NCBI GenBank assembly: GCA_944472155.2
Contig: OX235275.1
Location: 52,779,228-52,843,227, forward strand
Source of the DNA: Trichobilharzia szidati
Taxonomy: Eukaryota > Platyhelminthes > Trematoda > Strigeidida > Schistosomatidae
Direction: 5' to 3'
Length of the DNA: 64,000 bases
The notes beneath the pieces are model-generated. The model made no database searches. It was not told where the DNA came from and saw nothing but the letters and a program-made list of their open reading frames with translations. Below, piece by piece: positions 9,950-18,984 of the stretch (position 1 is its first letter; every line of letters begins with the position of its first letter). Made by a program: the position numbers and the translations under genes.

Positions 9950-10725
9950 TCTGTCTGGATTCAACATAGAACTTGGCACCGAAGTGCAGCAGTTCGAGTT
10001 GCCGCGTTCCAAATAGCACACAAAGGTAGACAAGAAAATGAGTGAAGAGAATCAATAGAGTTTTGACAAGTATAAGAGTGAAACAGAATGAGTAATGGTA
10101 GAAAGGAATATGAAAGATTACAGAGACTGAATACATCTGCGTAAGCCATTGACAACGATGAGTTTGAGCCATGTCACCTATTGTCTCCAGCCACTGATGA
10201 TTCTTAGAGTCCCGAGGGCCCCAACCCGGAAGTCTGCATCTCCCTACCTGACTCAGTTCAACTGTCAAGGATTTCATGGATTGATGCCATGTTTTTTTTG
10301 TTTGGCCACCACCTACTTTTTTCCAACCTGCACCTATATCAGCTAGTAATGCCCGTTGGGGGAGGCGATGGTTAGGCATGCGCAACACGTGACCTAGCCA
10401 TCTCAATCTATGTAACTTCATAGCCTCTTCGAGTGATTTTCCCTCTTTGCCCAACACTCTACGCCTAACGTCAACATTACTTACCTTATTATACCACCTA
10501 ACGTGAGAAAGAGATCGTAAACATCTGTGGTCAAAAACAGTTAACCTTTTCATGTCTTCAACTCGTATTGGCCATGTTTCAGAGCCAGCCATAGAGAAGG
10601 ACGGAGCGAACTGCTGAGCAGTACACACGTCCCTTGGTTGATAGCCGGATGTCACGCCTACGCCAGACACGGTGTAAGCTAGCGAAAGCAGCTCGAGCTT
10701 TTTGGATCCGTGCTGAGAACGTAAT
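9950..10725 (-). mobile_element. LINE-B 3' fragment, young
   Basis: This is almost the exact reverse complement of LINE-B 55640-56400. It encodes QFAPSFSMAGSETWPIRVED, RSLSHVRWYNKVSNVDVRRR and a long open frame (9942-10670, 242 codons) that includes the C-terminal region and readthrough into the 3' untranslated part. It is 5'-truncated at the GCTAGCTTACACCGTCT region. It is far better preserved than the LINE-B pieces at 7750 and 45695. Confidence 0.85.
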
Positions 10726-10947
10726 TCTAATACCCTTATTCAACACGTCTTATGCATTGATTCATATTATAAACTATCATTACAATAACTCATTTATCCT
10801 CTTTCATGAAAAAATGTTGTATGTGGCTAGAGAGGGAAATGAGAATCCTTCGCCGTAGAGGGAATCGTTAATTACTGTTTTGTATTTCGCCGTCCTTCAT
10901 ATATACACACATGCTTACTTATTATTCTCTTGTGTGTTATTGTATAG

Positions 10948-11084
10948 GATGAAAAATTTACAATCATCTAATTCAAGACAGAGTAACTCTTCAACGGAAC
11001 ATGAATCTAGCCAGCGGAAACAACAATCTCAACCGACTACCTCTGAGTCTGAAAAATGCAGTCTACCGAAATGGTTAAAATTAG
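10948..11084 (+). CDS. ASPSCR1: Host gene exon C
   Basis: Acceptor TTGTATAG, donor GTAATG. Completed by TG from exon B it reads WMKNLQSSNSRQSNSSTEHE and ends with CSLPKWLKL, leaving a G. The middle is serine/glutamine-rich and probably disordered, as expected for a linker between the N-terminal ubiquitin-like part and the UBX part of TUG. PKWLKL resembles the very C-terminal motif of human TUG, but here it comes before the UBX domain, which may be chance. Confidence 0.75.
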
Positions 11085-11149
11085 GTAATGCATTCTTTAA
11101 CCACGCCTTACTCCCCACCCCACCTCTCTACTAGAAAATTCCTTTGCAA

Positions 11150-12545
11150 AGTTGTTTTTTTATCCACATTAGCTTGTTTACTAGATATATCACTCACAGT
11201 GAGAGAAACGGTATTATTATTTATTGGATGACATAGTTTCGAGTACAATTCATTATTGTTCATAATCATATCATCAGTTATAATCACAGGACTTCGAAAC
11301 TTGAGTTTTATAGTTCTCTTTGTTCTCTCCTATTTGTCGTCGTTGGGGTAGTAGAACTTTCCAGATGTCCGGGTGGACAGGTATTGAATCATTCCTATTA
11401 CACGTGTTGGTTCGCAGTTCATTGGAACACATCAACTCAAAGGTGGAGGCAATTCAATTCACTTATGAATTGGAAAATCTGGAAGGGGAGCTTCCAATGT
11501 TAGATTGCAGCGTAAAAAGAAAAGAAGATGGGAAGTTAAACACACTAGTGTGCTTACAGGAAACCCACTGACACATTCAAACAGATATTTGGACTTCCAA
11601 TCATCCTATCCTATATCAGTAAAAATAGGATTGATGAAATGTTTAAGTAATAGGGCACAAAAACTAAGTAGTACCAAGGAAAAACTAAGACAAGAAGTGA
11701 GGCATATAAAAGAAGCTCTGAAACTTAATAACTACCCTGGTAATGTAGGGAAATATGAAAATAAAATAAACAGTGATAGTGGTGATAGTGATAATAATAA
11801 TAGTAATATTAATGACGACATGCATGTCAAACATGCACAGGATAATGACAACACCAGCAATAGGGAATATAAATCATCAGTAGTACTTCGATACAAAGAA
11901 GGAACCTCGGAAACCTTACGGAGAATTCTTAACAAAACAAGCAGGAATAAAAGTGGCTGGCATTCACACCATCCACAAACTCAATTAGAAACAAGCTTTG
12001 TGGGTTAAATTGTCGATCCTGTGGAGCCTATAAAACAAAACAATTTAGTTTATCTAATGCCCTGCAATGATTGTCAGGTCAAAGTAGTAGAACAGGTGCA
12101 ATCGGACTAGTCGAGCATAAATACCCAGCGAAATTTAGATTTGTGGCCTCGAATAAGATAAGAAATCTGGAAAATAGTTGATCTATAGCACTCATCACAT
12201 GCAATTACACACAAACACAGAATATAGGATGGGATAAGATGACAGTTTTAAAATCTAATGTCACAGGGTGGAGAACGAGATTGATAACGGAAGCTTTGTT
12301 TATCGAATCAACTGCAAATACATGTAATAGGAATGATTCAGCACCTGTTCACTCATCTGGACATGTGGAAAGTTCTACTAACCCAGCAAAGACGAATAGG
12401 AGAGAACAAAGAAAACTATAAAACTGAATAGAGTCAGTCGCCAGTGAGCATCCCTACAAACCTTGTCATCCAGTAAATAATAATACTGTTTCACTCACTG
12501 TGAATGATATATCTAATAAACAAACTGATATGGAATTCCCTACTA
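11150..12545 (+). mobile_element. PLE flanked by inverted copies of its 3' region
   Basis: 11155-11345 is the reverse complement of 12395-12540: AATAATAATACCGTTTC, CACTGTGAGTGATATATCTA and the GGAGAGAACAA edge are shared. Between them lies a 5'-truncated PLE with linker and GIY-YIG remnant. The inverted flank matches the known habit of PLEs to insert as partial inverted or tandem copies. Confidence 0.75.
11400..12420 (+). pseudogene. PLE linker and GIY-YIG remnant
   Basis: Codes for FTYELENLEGELPMLDCSVK, a frameshift near 11560, then NRYLDFQSSYPISVKIGLMK and CLSNRAQKLSSTKEKLRQEV. An asparagine/aspartate-rich low-complexity insert (about 11760-11850) follows, then YKEGTSETLRRILNKTSRNK. The GIY-YIG start is seen as YLMPCNDC at about 12055, but the YIG core is deleted. 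The C-terminal segment continues to about 12420. The copy is dead. The low-complexity insert comes from expanded GATAGT/AATAAT repeats. Confidence 0.7.
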
Positions 12546-12659
12546 CCACAGTGCACAAGTTTTACACATAAATTGTCTTTCGTATCTTCCATTTTTATGA
12601 TAACGTCTCAGTACACTGATGTATTTTTGTGTAAACAGTGTCTTCTGAAAGCATTTGAT

Positions 12660-12892
12660 ATGATTATCAATTTAGGAAAACTCTTAAGAGGTGGTTCTTG
12701 TAGGCCTTGTGGCTTAGTGGGTAATTCCTTAGCCTTTAAAATGATGAGTGCACGGTTAGGTTCTCATTTGGAACACTATCCACGCATCCGTTACTCATTC
12801 ATATGCAGGGAATGTGCAAGCACATTCAGGTGAAGAGCACAGCAAATAGGAAGAAATGCACATCTTGGATTGCACAGCTAGTTACCAGTGAC
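12660..12892 (+). repeat. SM-alpha-type repeat, degraded
   Basis: GGCCTTGTGGCTTAGTGGGTAA (A-box region), GCACGGTTAGGTTCTCATTTGG in place of a B box, then CAAATAGGAAGAAATGCAC and CTTGGATTGCACAGCTAGTTACC match the SM-alpha hammerhead end with the GAAA kept. The upstream core strand is not recognisable. Confidence 0.6.
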
Positions 12893-12894
12893 CA

Positions 12895-12990
12895 AAATAA
12901 GGCAAAGTTAAACTTTAAGCACCAGTAACTACCAATCGACGAATGACCTTGAACGCACCAACCACATAAAGGTCACATTTTTGAGTATGA
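12895..12990 (+). repeat. Merlin terminal fragment
   Basis: AAGTTAAACTTTAAGCACC and AACTACCAATCGACGAATGACC match the start of the two Merlin copies (14637 minus, 34290 plus). No transposase follows, so this is a lone end or a small non-autonomous derivative. Confidence 0.5.
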
Positions 12991-13295
12991 AATACGTATA
13001 TTTATGCGGAAAAAAGGCATAAAAGCTGTATAAAAGAGTTACATAAGATACCTTTCTCTCACATATGATAAAAACATTTCCCAGTTTACCATGGGGGTAT
13101 CAATTGAAAAGTTACACCACATCCTATACATACATTCATTTAAATGACTATAGATGACATCTCTTTGCAATCCGGTTTTTTAACCTTCCCTAAAAACCTT
13201 TGATAGAATTGGTGTCAGTCGCTGTAATGAGATCCACAAAATCAGTAGAATGGTTGACTTAATGGTGAATATATCCAAGGGATTTTCTATAGTTT
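12991..13295. other. Intron C-D sequence, nothing recognised
   Basis: AT-rich with no exon-like segment, no long repeat and no recognisable coding remnant. Confidence 0.4.
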
Positions 13296-13299
13296 GGTT

Positions 13300-13845
13300 T
13301 GTAAGGGTTAGTTATGCTTTTACGAGTTGATCACAGACTGATATCAGTTAGAGAACTATTGAAAACCAGGGAGTACTGGACAGCTGCAGTTTCATCCTAG
13401 TTTGGGAATCATCGGCAGTATGCACCCACCGCTAGGGTTCGAATCCAGGACCTTGCGATTACAAGGCAAGCTTGTAGATCAATTCAATGGCCAGCCTATG
13501 AATTCTAACTTCTACCAACTCGTGATTTACTGCGAACCTAGTGAGGTCCAATTAGATGTCATGTGTGTGGATGGATGTCCCACCAACGACAATGGTTGAG
13601 GTCGCGCTAAATCACGAATGGGTAGAAGTTGGAATTCATGCGGTGGCTGGCCATTGAATCGAGTCCCAGTGGCTGAATGGTAAACGAGCTCGCCTTGTAA
13701 CCGGAAGTTCCTGGCTTCGGACCCTATTAGTGGGTGCGTACTGCCGATGATTCCCAAACTAGGATGAAACAGCTATCCAGTACTCCTTGGCTGGTTTTCA
13801 ATGGTTCTCTAACTGATATCAGTCCTGGATCAACTCGTAAAAACA
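13300..13845. repeat. SINE2 head-to-head inverted pair
   Basis: 13300-13520 is a minus-strand and 13600-13845 a plus-strand SINE2. Both carry B boxes (GGTTCGAATCC and CTTCGGACCC) and a hammerhead-like part with core CCGATGA, where the conserved U is a C, helix II TTCCCAAACTAGGA and GAAA. The shared outer ends read GACTGATATCAGTTAGAGAAC. Confidence 0.75.
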
Positions 13846-13879
13846 TATCCAAGGGATGACAAGTAGTTATAAACTTTCC

Positions 13880-14640
13880 ACTCATCTGTGTGTATCATAG
13901 ACCCTTGTTTCACCGGTTGAGTGATAGTAGGTATTAAAGTAGTCAACTTTCTATTTGCTATTCTCTTGACGAATCATCTCCGTAGAGAAGTGTCATATAT
14001 TAACCAATCACCCAAACATTATTCTCTCATTCTCGATCACGGTTGTACTTTTCCCTTTAATATGACATTTTCATCCACATTTACTACGACACCTTCTTAT
14101 CCCAATGAGGAATTAACTCTCTCCATTTTCTAAGATGCTATATCTCTGCAGTGCTGGTACCAATCAACTGTTGATACGAGACTTTTCAGTTTCATCAGCT
14201 GCACCTCTCACAGGCTGTTTTAAAACCCAGTAATTACAAATATACAAAATCTAGGTTAAGGACAGATAGGAACTGGCGAAAGATGTTCCTGCTAAATATT
14301 AGAATCATCAGCTTACCTTCACTGACACTAACTCGTCTTAAACAAATTGTACAACGCTGCACATGTCCATCAACCGATCTGCTGAAGCTCTTTATAGTCA
14401 AAACACCTCCACATGAACAAATCCTTTCTTTCCTAATCAACCCAACATCTAAGCAATACTGAAGAACTTGGTCCCCACCAAATTTCAAACGTAACTCCGT
14501 TAGAGCATGCGTTTGACTCGAATCAAGCGGAATAGAAGTTTCAACTCATGGGGGGTGAAACTCATTGGCCCCATTCAAGGTCATTGGTACAGACGCATTC
14601 CATTGGTAGTTAGTGGTGCTTGAAGTTTAACTTGGTCCAA
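13880..14640 (-). mobile_element. Merlin DNA transposon, decayed
   Basis: Merlin is a cut-and-paste family with an IS1016-like DDE transposase. The reverse complement starts with TTAAACTTCAAGCACCACTA, as in the plus-strand copy at 34290. It encodes FGGDQVLQYCLDVGLIRKER then ICSCGGVLTIK and, after breaks, a region matching VDGTVLLKKKYNCGRERVNN of the other copy. The zinc-binding CxC head is followed by another cysteine pair (CTIC). Frameshifts interrupt the DDE part. Confidence 0.7.
14234..14488 (-). pseudogene. Merlin transposase N-terminal fragment
   Basis: An 84-codon open segment with a zinc-ribbon-like head: CSCGG, then 20 or so residues on, CTICLRR. It corresponds to the N-terminal DNA-binding part of Merlin transposases. 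The catalytic part (about 13920-14100 on the same strand) is shifted out of frame, so no functional protein is expected. Confidence 0.6.
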
Positions 14641-14925
14641 AGTAATTATGAAAGCTGCTGACGATTTAGGGAAAAAATGTTTGAAAAAAACTGACCATCA
14701 CCCCAAACCTAACGCTAATCTAAATCTGCTTGTAACACCAGCTACTGACTCGAAACGTTGGTCACGTGCATGTATACACATTCACTTCTGTGACAAAATG
14801 TTAGATGTTCTCGGCTACATGCATTCACATATTATTGGACAATAGGATACGACGAAGTGACAGTGTAACGGTAGAAGACGAGAGATTGGGTATAGGAATA
14901 TTTATTTGATATTTGGTATCTCTAC

Positions 14926-15130
14926 ATGGCCAAATTATGTAAACCTTATCTTCAGCGCACCATTTACACAGATCTTCGTGTAGTGGTACTTCTGGGCTTC
15001 ATGTTGTGTTTCTATGTGTTCTTTTCACATCTTCCATGTATCTCCCTGCTATTTGCTGTTTTTATGCCGATGAACGTCTCTTTATATACTACTGATAAAT
15101 CTTATGGTCAGTAGCACTCGTCACATTATT
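14926..15130 (+). repeat. Unclassified repeat, copy 1
   Basis: ATGGCCAAATTATGTAAACC through CACCATTTACACAGATCTTC and GATGAACGTCTCTTTATATA to ACTGATAAATCTTATGGTCA is repeated in diverged form at 15678-15905. I do not recognise the family. Confidence 0.55.
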
Positions 15131-15340
15131 AGTCGGATAGGAAAATAAAAGAACCTCAATAACAGATGTATAGCACTCGATATAGGCCGTAGTCATCTGA
15201 TTGGCTATGATGTCAGCAAACTTAAATCTACCAATCAGAGTGTAGCGACCACGCCCTCTGATTGGTTAATATCAATGTGTTGACATTTGGGCAGATTCGA
15301 TTCGATTGCGGTTAAGTAGGGATTTGAATTAGTTGATTAA
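15131..15340. other. Short gap with repeated AATCAGAGxG motifs
   Basis: The stretch holds three copies of a TGATTGG/CCAATCA-like motif around 15195-15270. No known element was recognised. Confidence 0.3.
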
Positions 15341-15600
15341 ATTGGTAGATATCATCTCTCGAGCCGACAGCATTTAGTGGAGATCACTGGACACCAAGGG
15401 GAACTTGAAAACCAGTTGTTTTGTTCTCCTAGTCTGCACAACACTTCAGTGGTGCACACTTACTAACCTACTGGCCAGGAATCGAACCCGGAAATTGTGA
15501 GTTATGAGACTAAAGTCACTGACCATTTAGCGGCCACTTGGGCCGAAATTCAATGACTTGCGAGATCTAACTTTGGTCAACTCGTGACAGGTAGTGGTAC
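15340..15600 (-). repeat. SINE2-related tRNA-promoter repeat
   Basis: GGAACTTGAAAACCAGTTGTTTTGTT with AACACTTCAGTGGTGCACAC and a reverse-strand B box (GGTTCGATTCCTGGCC) have the same order as SINE2, but diverge strongly. It may be a separate subfamily. Confidence 0.45.
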
Positions 15601-15677
15601 TCTTAACCAGTAATGCCTTCAATGAGATTCCACTTCGTCCTGACATGGTGGATTATTGTGATAGTGTTGTCTGAGCT

Positions 15678-15905
15678 TTGGATAGTTTATTTGCACAGAG
15701 CTTTCCTCAAGGCACCATTGACACAGATCTTCCATGTTGTGCCTGCTACATTTGTGTTGCTTCCACGTCTCCCATGTATCTTCGCAATGCTGAATTATCA
15801 TTTACTTTCCCTGACATCAAATTTATCTCCCTGCTACTTGATTTTTTATTTACCGATGAACGTCTCTCTATATACTACTGATAAATCTTATCAGTAGCAC
15901 AATCC
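15678..15905 (+). repeat. Unclassified repeat, copy 2
   Basis: Diverged copy of 14926-15130. It ends in the palindrome ACTGATAAATCTTATCAGT (perfect here, imperfect in copy 1), so the palindrome may be a terminal signature. Confidence 0.55.
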
Positions 15906-16214
15906 ACAACAGTTTACCAAAATCTAATAGAACTGGGTGAACAGAGAGGGATATATAAACTGAAGCGTTATTTGTTGAGTCAAGTGAAAACGCATACAGT
16001 AGGTGTATGACTCAACACCTACCCTAATGACAAACAGTTGGAAAGAAATGTGGCGTGCGCTAGTGACAAGAACTTGTAAGTAGTATATTGCGTGTGTGTG
16101 CGTGTGTGTGTATGTGATCTCTTCTCTGAGAACGTTGAATAGTGGAGTGATAGATAAAGAAATATTGAAGACGGAAGAAGCACAATTCAAAGAACATGTG
16201 TTTATATGAAGATT

Positions 16215-16375
16215 TCAATTAGGCAATTAGTGGGCAGGAAGCCTCACGTGGCCTAGGTTTCGTGCACTCACCAGTCAGCAAGGCGTATCTGCAATCTTGA
16301 GGGAACTCATGTCCCTTCTGAGATTCGAACCCCACGTCACCCAGTGCTACCTGCAGTCAGAGACGTTACCGAGCC
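16215..16375 (-). repeat. SINE3 (tRNA-promoter repeat), minus
   Basis: The reverse complement gives GGTAACGTCTCTGACTGC, B box GGGTTCGAATCTCAG, then GCCTTGCTGACTGGTGAGTG...GCACGAAACCTAGGCCACGT. It faces the plus copy at 16378 with almost no spacer, forming a large hairpin. Confidence 0.75.
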
Positions 16376-16377
16376 CG

Positions 16378-16680
16378 AATAACGTCTCCGACTACTGCAG
16401 CGCTGACTGCATGAAAAGCGTTCGAATCTCAGAGGGGTAATGAGTTCCTTCAAGGTGGTTGCAGAAATGTCTTGCTGACTGCCTGGTGAGTGTCAACTAG
16501 CACGAAACCTGGGTCAGGTGAGGCTTCTTGCCCACTGATAGCCTCTTACCTTCCAATAGCAACAATTCACAGTGCACCGTGATGGCAAGTCACCTAGTGG
16601 CATGTTGATCACATTACATACTTGACTGATAGTATTCAGTCAGCATTAAACAAAGGACTAGACACATCACACTAGTTACT
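16378..16680 (+). repeat. SINE3, plus, with 3' tail
   Basis: AACGTCTCCGACTACTGCAG, B box CGTTCGAATCTCAG, then a hammerhead-like module and a tail ending GTCACCTAGTGGCATGTTGA...AGTCAGCATTAAACAAAGGA. It is the longest SINE3 in the window. Confidence 0.75.
16470..16526 (+). ncRNA. SINE3 hammerhead-like motif, A6 substituted
   Basis: Core CTGGTGA (16483-16489), helix II GTGT/GCAC closing a CAACTA loop, GAAA (16504-16507), helix III ACCT/GGGT then C. In the other SINE3 copies helix III is ACCTAGGT, perfectly self-complementary. Helix I can form between CTTGCT and AGGTGAGG. The conserved A of CUGANGA is G in every copy seen, so activity is doubtful. Confidence 0.5.
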
Positions 16681-16734
16681 CACTAGTTGCCAATCAAAAG
16701 CATCACATACATTAGTCATATAGGAGGTGAATCG

Positions 16735-16935
16735 CGAGAATGGTGGCAACGTCTCTGATTGCAGGTAGCACTGGGTGATGTGGGGTCGAATCTCAGAATA
16801 GATATGTGAGTTCTTTCAAGGTGGTTGCAGATATGCCTTGCTAACTGACTGGTTGGTGAATGTCAACTAGCATGAAACCTAGGTGGTGTCTAAGGCTTCC
16901 TGCCCACTGATTGCCTCCAACCATCTAATATTCCT
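16735..16935 (+). repeat. SINE3, plus
   Basis: GGCAACGTCTCTGATTGCAG, B box GGGTCGAATCTCAG, then AACTAGCATGAAACCTAGGT and TTCCTGCCCACTGATTGCCT. The core strand is altered by small insertions. Confidence 0.7.
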
Positions 16936-16939
16936 ACTT

Positions 16940-17600
16940 GTTCGTAGGATATTTTTTATCATTATTTATTTACTTTTAGGAAAAAATAATTTGTAATTTG
17001 TCTACATGTTCATGTGTGTTTTTAATGTTCTTTCCCCTCATGTTTTTGTAGGAAAATGAACCGTGAATCTTTGAATAAAAAGGAAATAAAACTGCCAAAC
17101 GAAAGAACCAGGGATACAATCACATTTATTTTAAATATAATGTTTTGTGTTTGCTGTTTTTGTGTTGTTATTTTACTATTAATGACAGAGTGAGAACGTG
17201 TTTGTACACTGCTTGTCTACCTTCTTGTTTGTTTTTCTGCGTGCCTGCTTGGTTCATTCTCCATTTTTGTTGTACTCAATAGATGAATGCTGCTTTGGAA
17301 TAAAAGTAACCCTCTTATTTCTACTATTTGTGTAGTGATATATGCCACGTGGAATAGTTAGTTATATGAGCCAACAGTGTGTTGTGGTAGCAGCCACCAA
17401 CTTATGATAATCTAAATACACTGGTCAGTTGTTCTGCATTTCTTTGTAGTTGGGACCATCCTTATCATGAGTTGTCGTGGATGATTTGATTCAGATAAAA
17501 GTTTTTGAAAGCACTTGAATTCCGAATAGCTACTCAGACTCATGATTATGTGTATATCCAAATTCCCATTTACTCATTTAGAAATAATAACCTCTTGATT
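16940..17600. other. Intron C-D sequence, nothing recognised
   Basis: AT-rich with no coding remnant or repeat that I can place. It was checked for an exon continuing from exon C (phase 1); none was convincing. Confidence 0.4.
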
Positions 17601-17671
17601 GAGCGAAAAAATATGTATTACTTTTCAACGAGTTCCTCATCATCGGCTGGCACTACACTAATATATAGTTG

Positions 17672-17788
17672 GAGGATTTCATCATGCGCTGACATCAGTT
17701 AGATAACCATTGGAAAACTACCTAGGAGTATTGGACAGCTGTTTCGTCCTGGTTTGGGACTCTTCAGCAGTACGCACTCACCGTTTCA
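17672..17788 (-). repeat. SINE2 fragment with intact hammerhead
   Basis: GTTGGAGGATTTCATCATGC...GACATCAGTTAGATAACCAT is the SINE2 3' end, followed on the reverse strand by the full hammerhead. The tRNA-like promoter has been lost at the right edge, so this copy is probably not transcribed from its own promoter. Confidence 0.75.
17728..17773 (-). ncRNA. SINE2 hammerhead ribozyme, all core residues kept
   Basis: Read 5' to 3' on the minus strand: helix I GTACTG, core CTGAAGA, helix II GTCC, loop CAAACCA, GGAC, then GAAA, helix III ACAGCTGT, triplet GTC with cleavage before CAATAC, which pairs with GTACTG with one mismatch. Core CUGANGA and GAAA are exact. Helix III is an 8-nt palindrome with no room for a loop, so two RNA copies pairing as a dimer is the expected active form. 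Activity is inferred, not shown. Confidence 0.75.
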
Positions 17789-18218
17789 ATTTGTTCCTCA
17801 TCATCGGCTATATACTACTAATATATAGCTTTTTACATCAAAATCTTTTTACCAATCAAGTGGTTATTTTAGTTAAACAGTTTTAGGTATAGGAGATAGG
17901 AGTGAAATGAAAAGGTTAAAGGTCATCAAAACAATTAACTGATATGTGTTAGTAACCACATAACTAAGTTTTGAAGGAGGAGTGAAAATTAGTTAATCAT
18001 CGAATTCAAGATAAGTTGATTCTTAGGCGTTAGCAAAAAGTTATTACCCAATGAAGAAAGTCGTAAAATAGCGATGATGACTAAGAAGAATAGGATGACT
18101 CAGAAGAATTACGTAAAATACAAACAAGTTAATAGAATTAGCTAGAATTGTAAAAATTAACAAAATCAAAAGATAGTTACAATGGGAAGGGAAAAATCGT
18201 TATTAAAAAAAACTTGTT

Positions 18219-18475
18219 ACATATTATGCGTCGGTGGCAAAGTGGTTAGGAAGCTTGCCGACCATGCACATGGTCCGGGGTTCGATCCCTGACCGACGCA
18301 CCCCTTTACCTCACTAAGCCAAAATTAAAGCTGGTAAAGAGGAAAGGTTAGGTCTGAGGTTAGCAACCCTATCCTGTAAAAATAATCACCACTGCTACAG
18401 AAACTTCAAGCCTCTAGCTTGAAGCCCTATGTTCCACTGGGGAACGTGAAGGAATAAAAAGACAACATATTATGT
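18219..18475 (+). repeat. SINE4 with 10-bp target-site duplication
   Basis: ACATATTATG at 18219-18228 and 18466-18475 flanks the element. It has a tRNA-like head with GTGGCAAAGTGGTTAGG (A box) and GGTTCGATCCC (B box), a body with TTTACCTCACTAAGCC, and a tail TTGAAGCCCTATGTTCCACT followed by GGGGAACGTGAAGGAA. This tail nearly equals the LINE-A 3' end at 38520-38555. Confidence 0.85.
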
Positions 18476-18585
18476 AGTTGGTCATGACAAAGAAAGGGGC
18501 TGTACAAATTTCTTTTGAACACACACACACACACACACAGAATTGGTTTGTTCAGATAAATTCTGATTGCCTCTGTTGTAGTATG

Positions 18586-18786
18586 TCAAAGTCTTTCTCG
18601 TAGACCATGCGGCGAGAGGTTGGGTGATATACGATAAATAACTCTGAAACCTTTATTAGAGTCAACTTTATGTCCACTATCGATGAGATGAGCTAGTATT
18701 GAGCTGCGTATAGCATTTTTATTCGGACCTTTGCTAAACAAAGATGGGAGGTGTTCAGAAATTCGACGATGAACTTGCCTGACCAT
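18586..18786 (-). pseudogene. PLE GIY-YIG fragment
   Basis: Encodes VRQVHRRISEHLPSLFSKGP then RSSILAHLIDSGHKVDSNKG and FRVIYRISPNL, the conserved RISEH, H(L)xxxGH and FxVIYR stretches of PLE GIY-YIG domains. The N-terminal CxC...YIG part is missing, so no nuclease is expected. Confidence 0.65.
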
Positions 18787-18892
18787 CCACCTTATGTAAC
18801 TAGCCTCTCATAGGCTGTTAAACTGGTAAATACTGGTAATATAACCACTTGATTGATAAAAATTTTGATGTTAAAAGCTATATATTAGTGTA

Positions 18893-18943
18893 GAGCCAGC
18901 CGATGATAAGGAGCTAATCGGAAAGGAATATACTTCTCCGCTC
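18893..18943 (+). ncRNA. PLE type c hammerhead-like motif, eroded
   Basis: GAGCCAGCCGATGATAAGGA with GGAAAGG and CTTCTCCGCTC at the right edge. The GAGC/GCTC helix I is kept. The core strand reads CCGATGA and GAAA is preceded by an extra G. Confidence 0.4.
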
Positions 18944-18984
18944 AATCTGTTGTTATATATATATATATATATATATGCATCAGA

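Larger units (their letters stand above)
17605..17900 (-). mobile_element. PLE 3' region split by a SINE2
   Basis: The reverse complement of 17605-17670 and of 17790-17900 each carry ATATTAGT...GCCGATGATGAGGAAC and TGAAAA, the type c PLE end. The second piece continues into CCACTTGATTGGTAAAAAG, as at 18840-18880. A SINE2 fragment (17672-17785) lies between them. Confidence 0.6.
18520..18950. mobile_element. PLE fragments in inverted arrangement
   Basis: 18546-18800 on the minus strand encodes a GIY-YIG C-terminal half (see next entry). 18805-18950 is a PLE 3' region in the plus sense, with CCACTTGATTGATAAAAA, TATATTAGTGTAGAGCC and a type c hammerhead-like end. An (AC)n run at 18522-18540 borders it. 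Confidence 0.6.

Noticed and set aside
9942..10670. 242-codon minus-strand open frame as a possible novel gene
   Set aside because: It is the reverse complement of the LINE-B C-terminal region plus 3' untranslated sequence, with no independent gene signals.
15613..15897. Hydrophobic 94-codon open frame (membrane protein?)
   Set aside because: It lies within the unclassified repeat; the diverged copy at 14926 does not keep the same frame.
18229..18305. A functional tRNA gene
   Set aside because: A and B boxes and an acceptor-like stem are present, but the sequence continues into a SINE body with LINE-A tail and target-site duplications, and no clear anticodon arm is formed.
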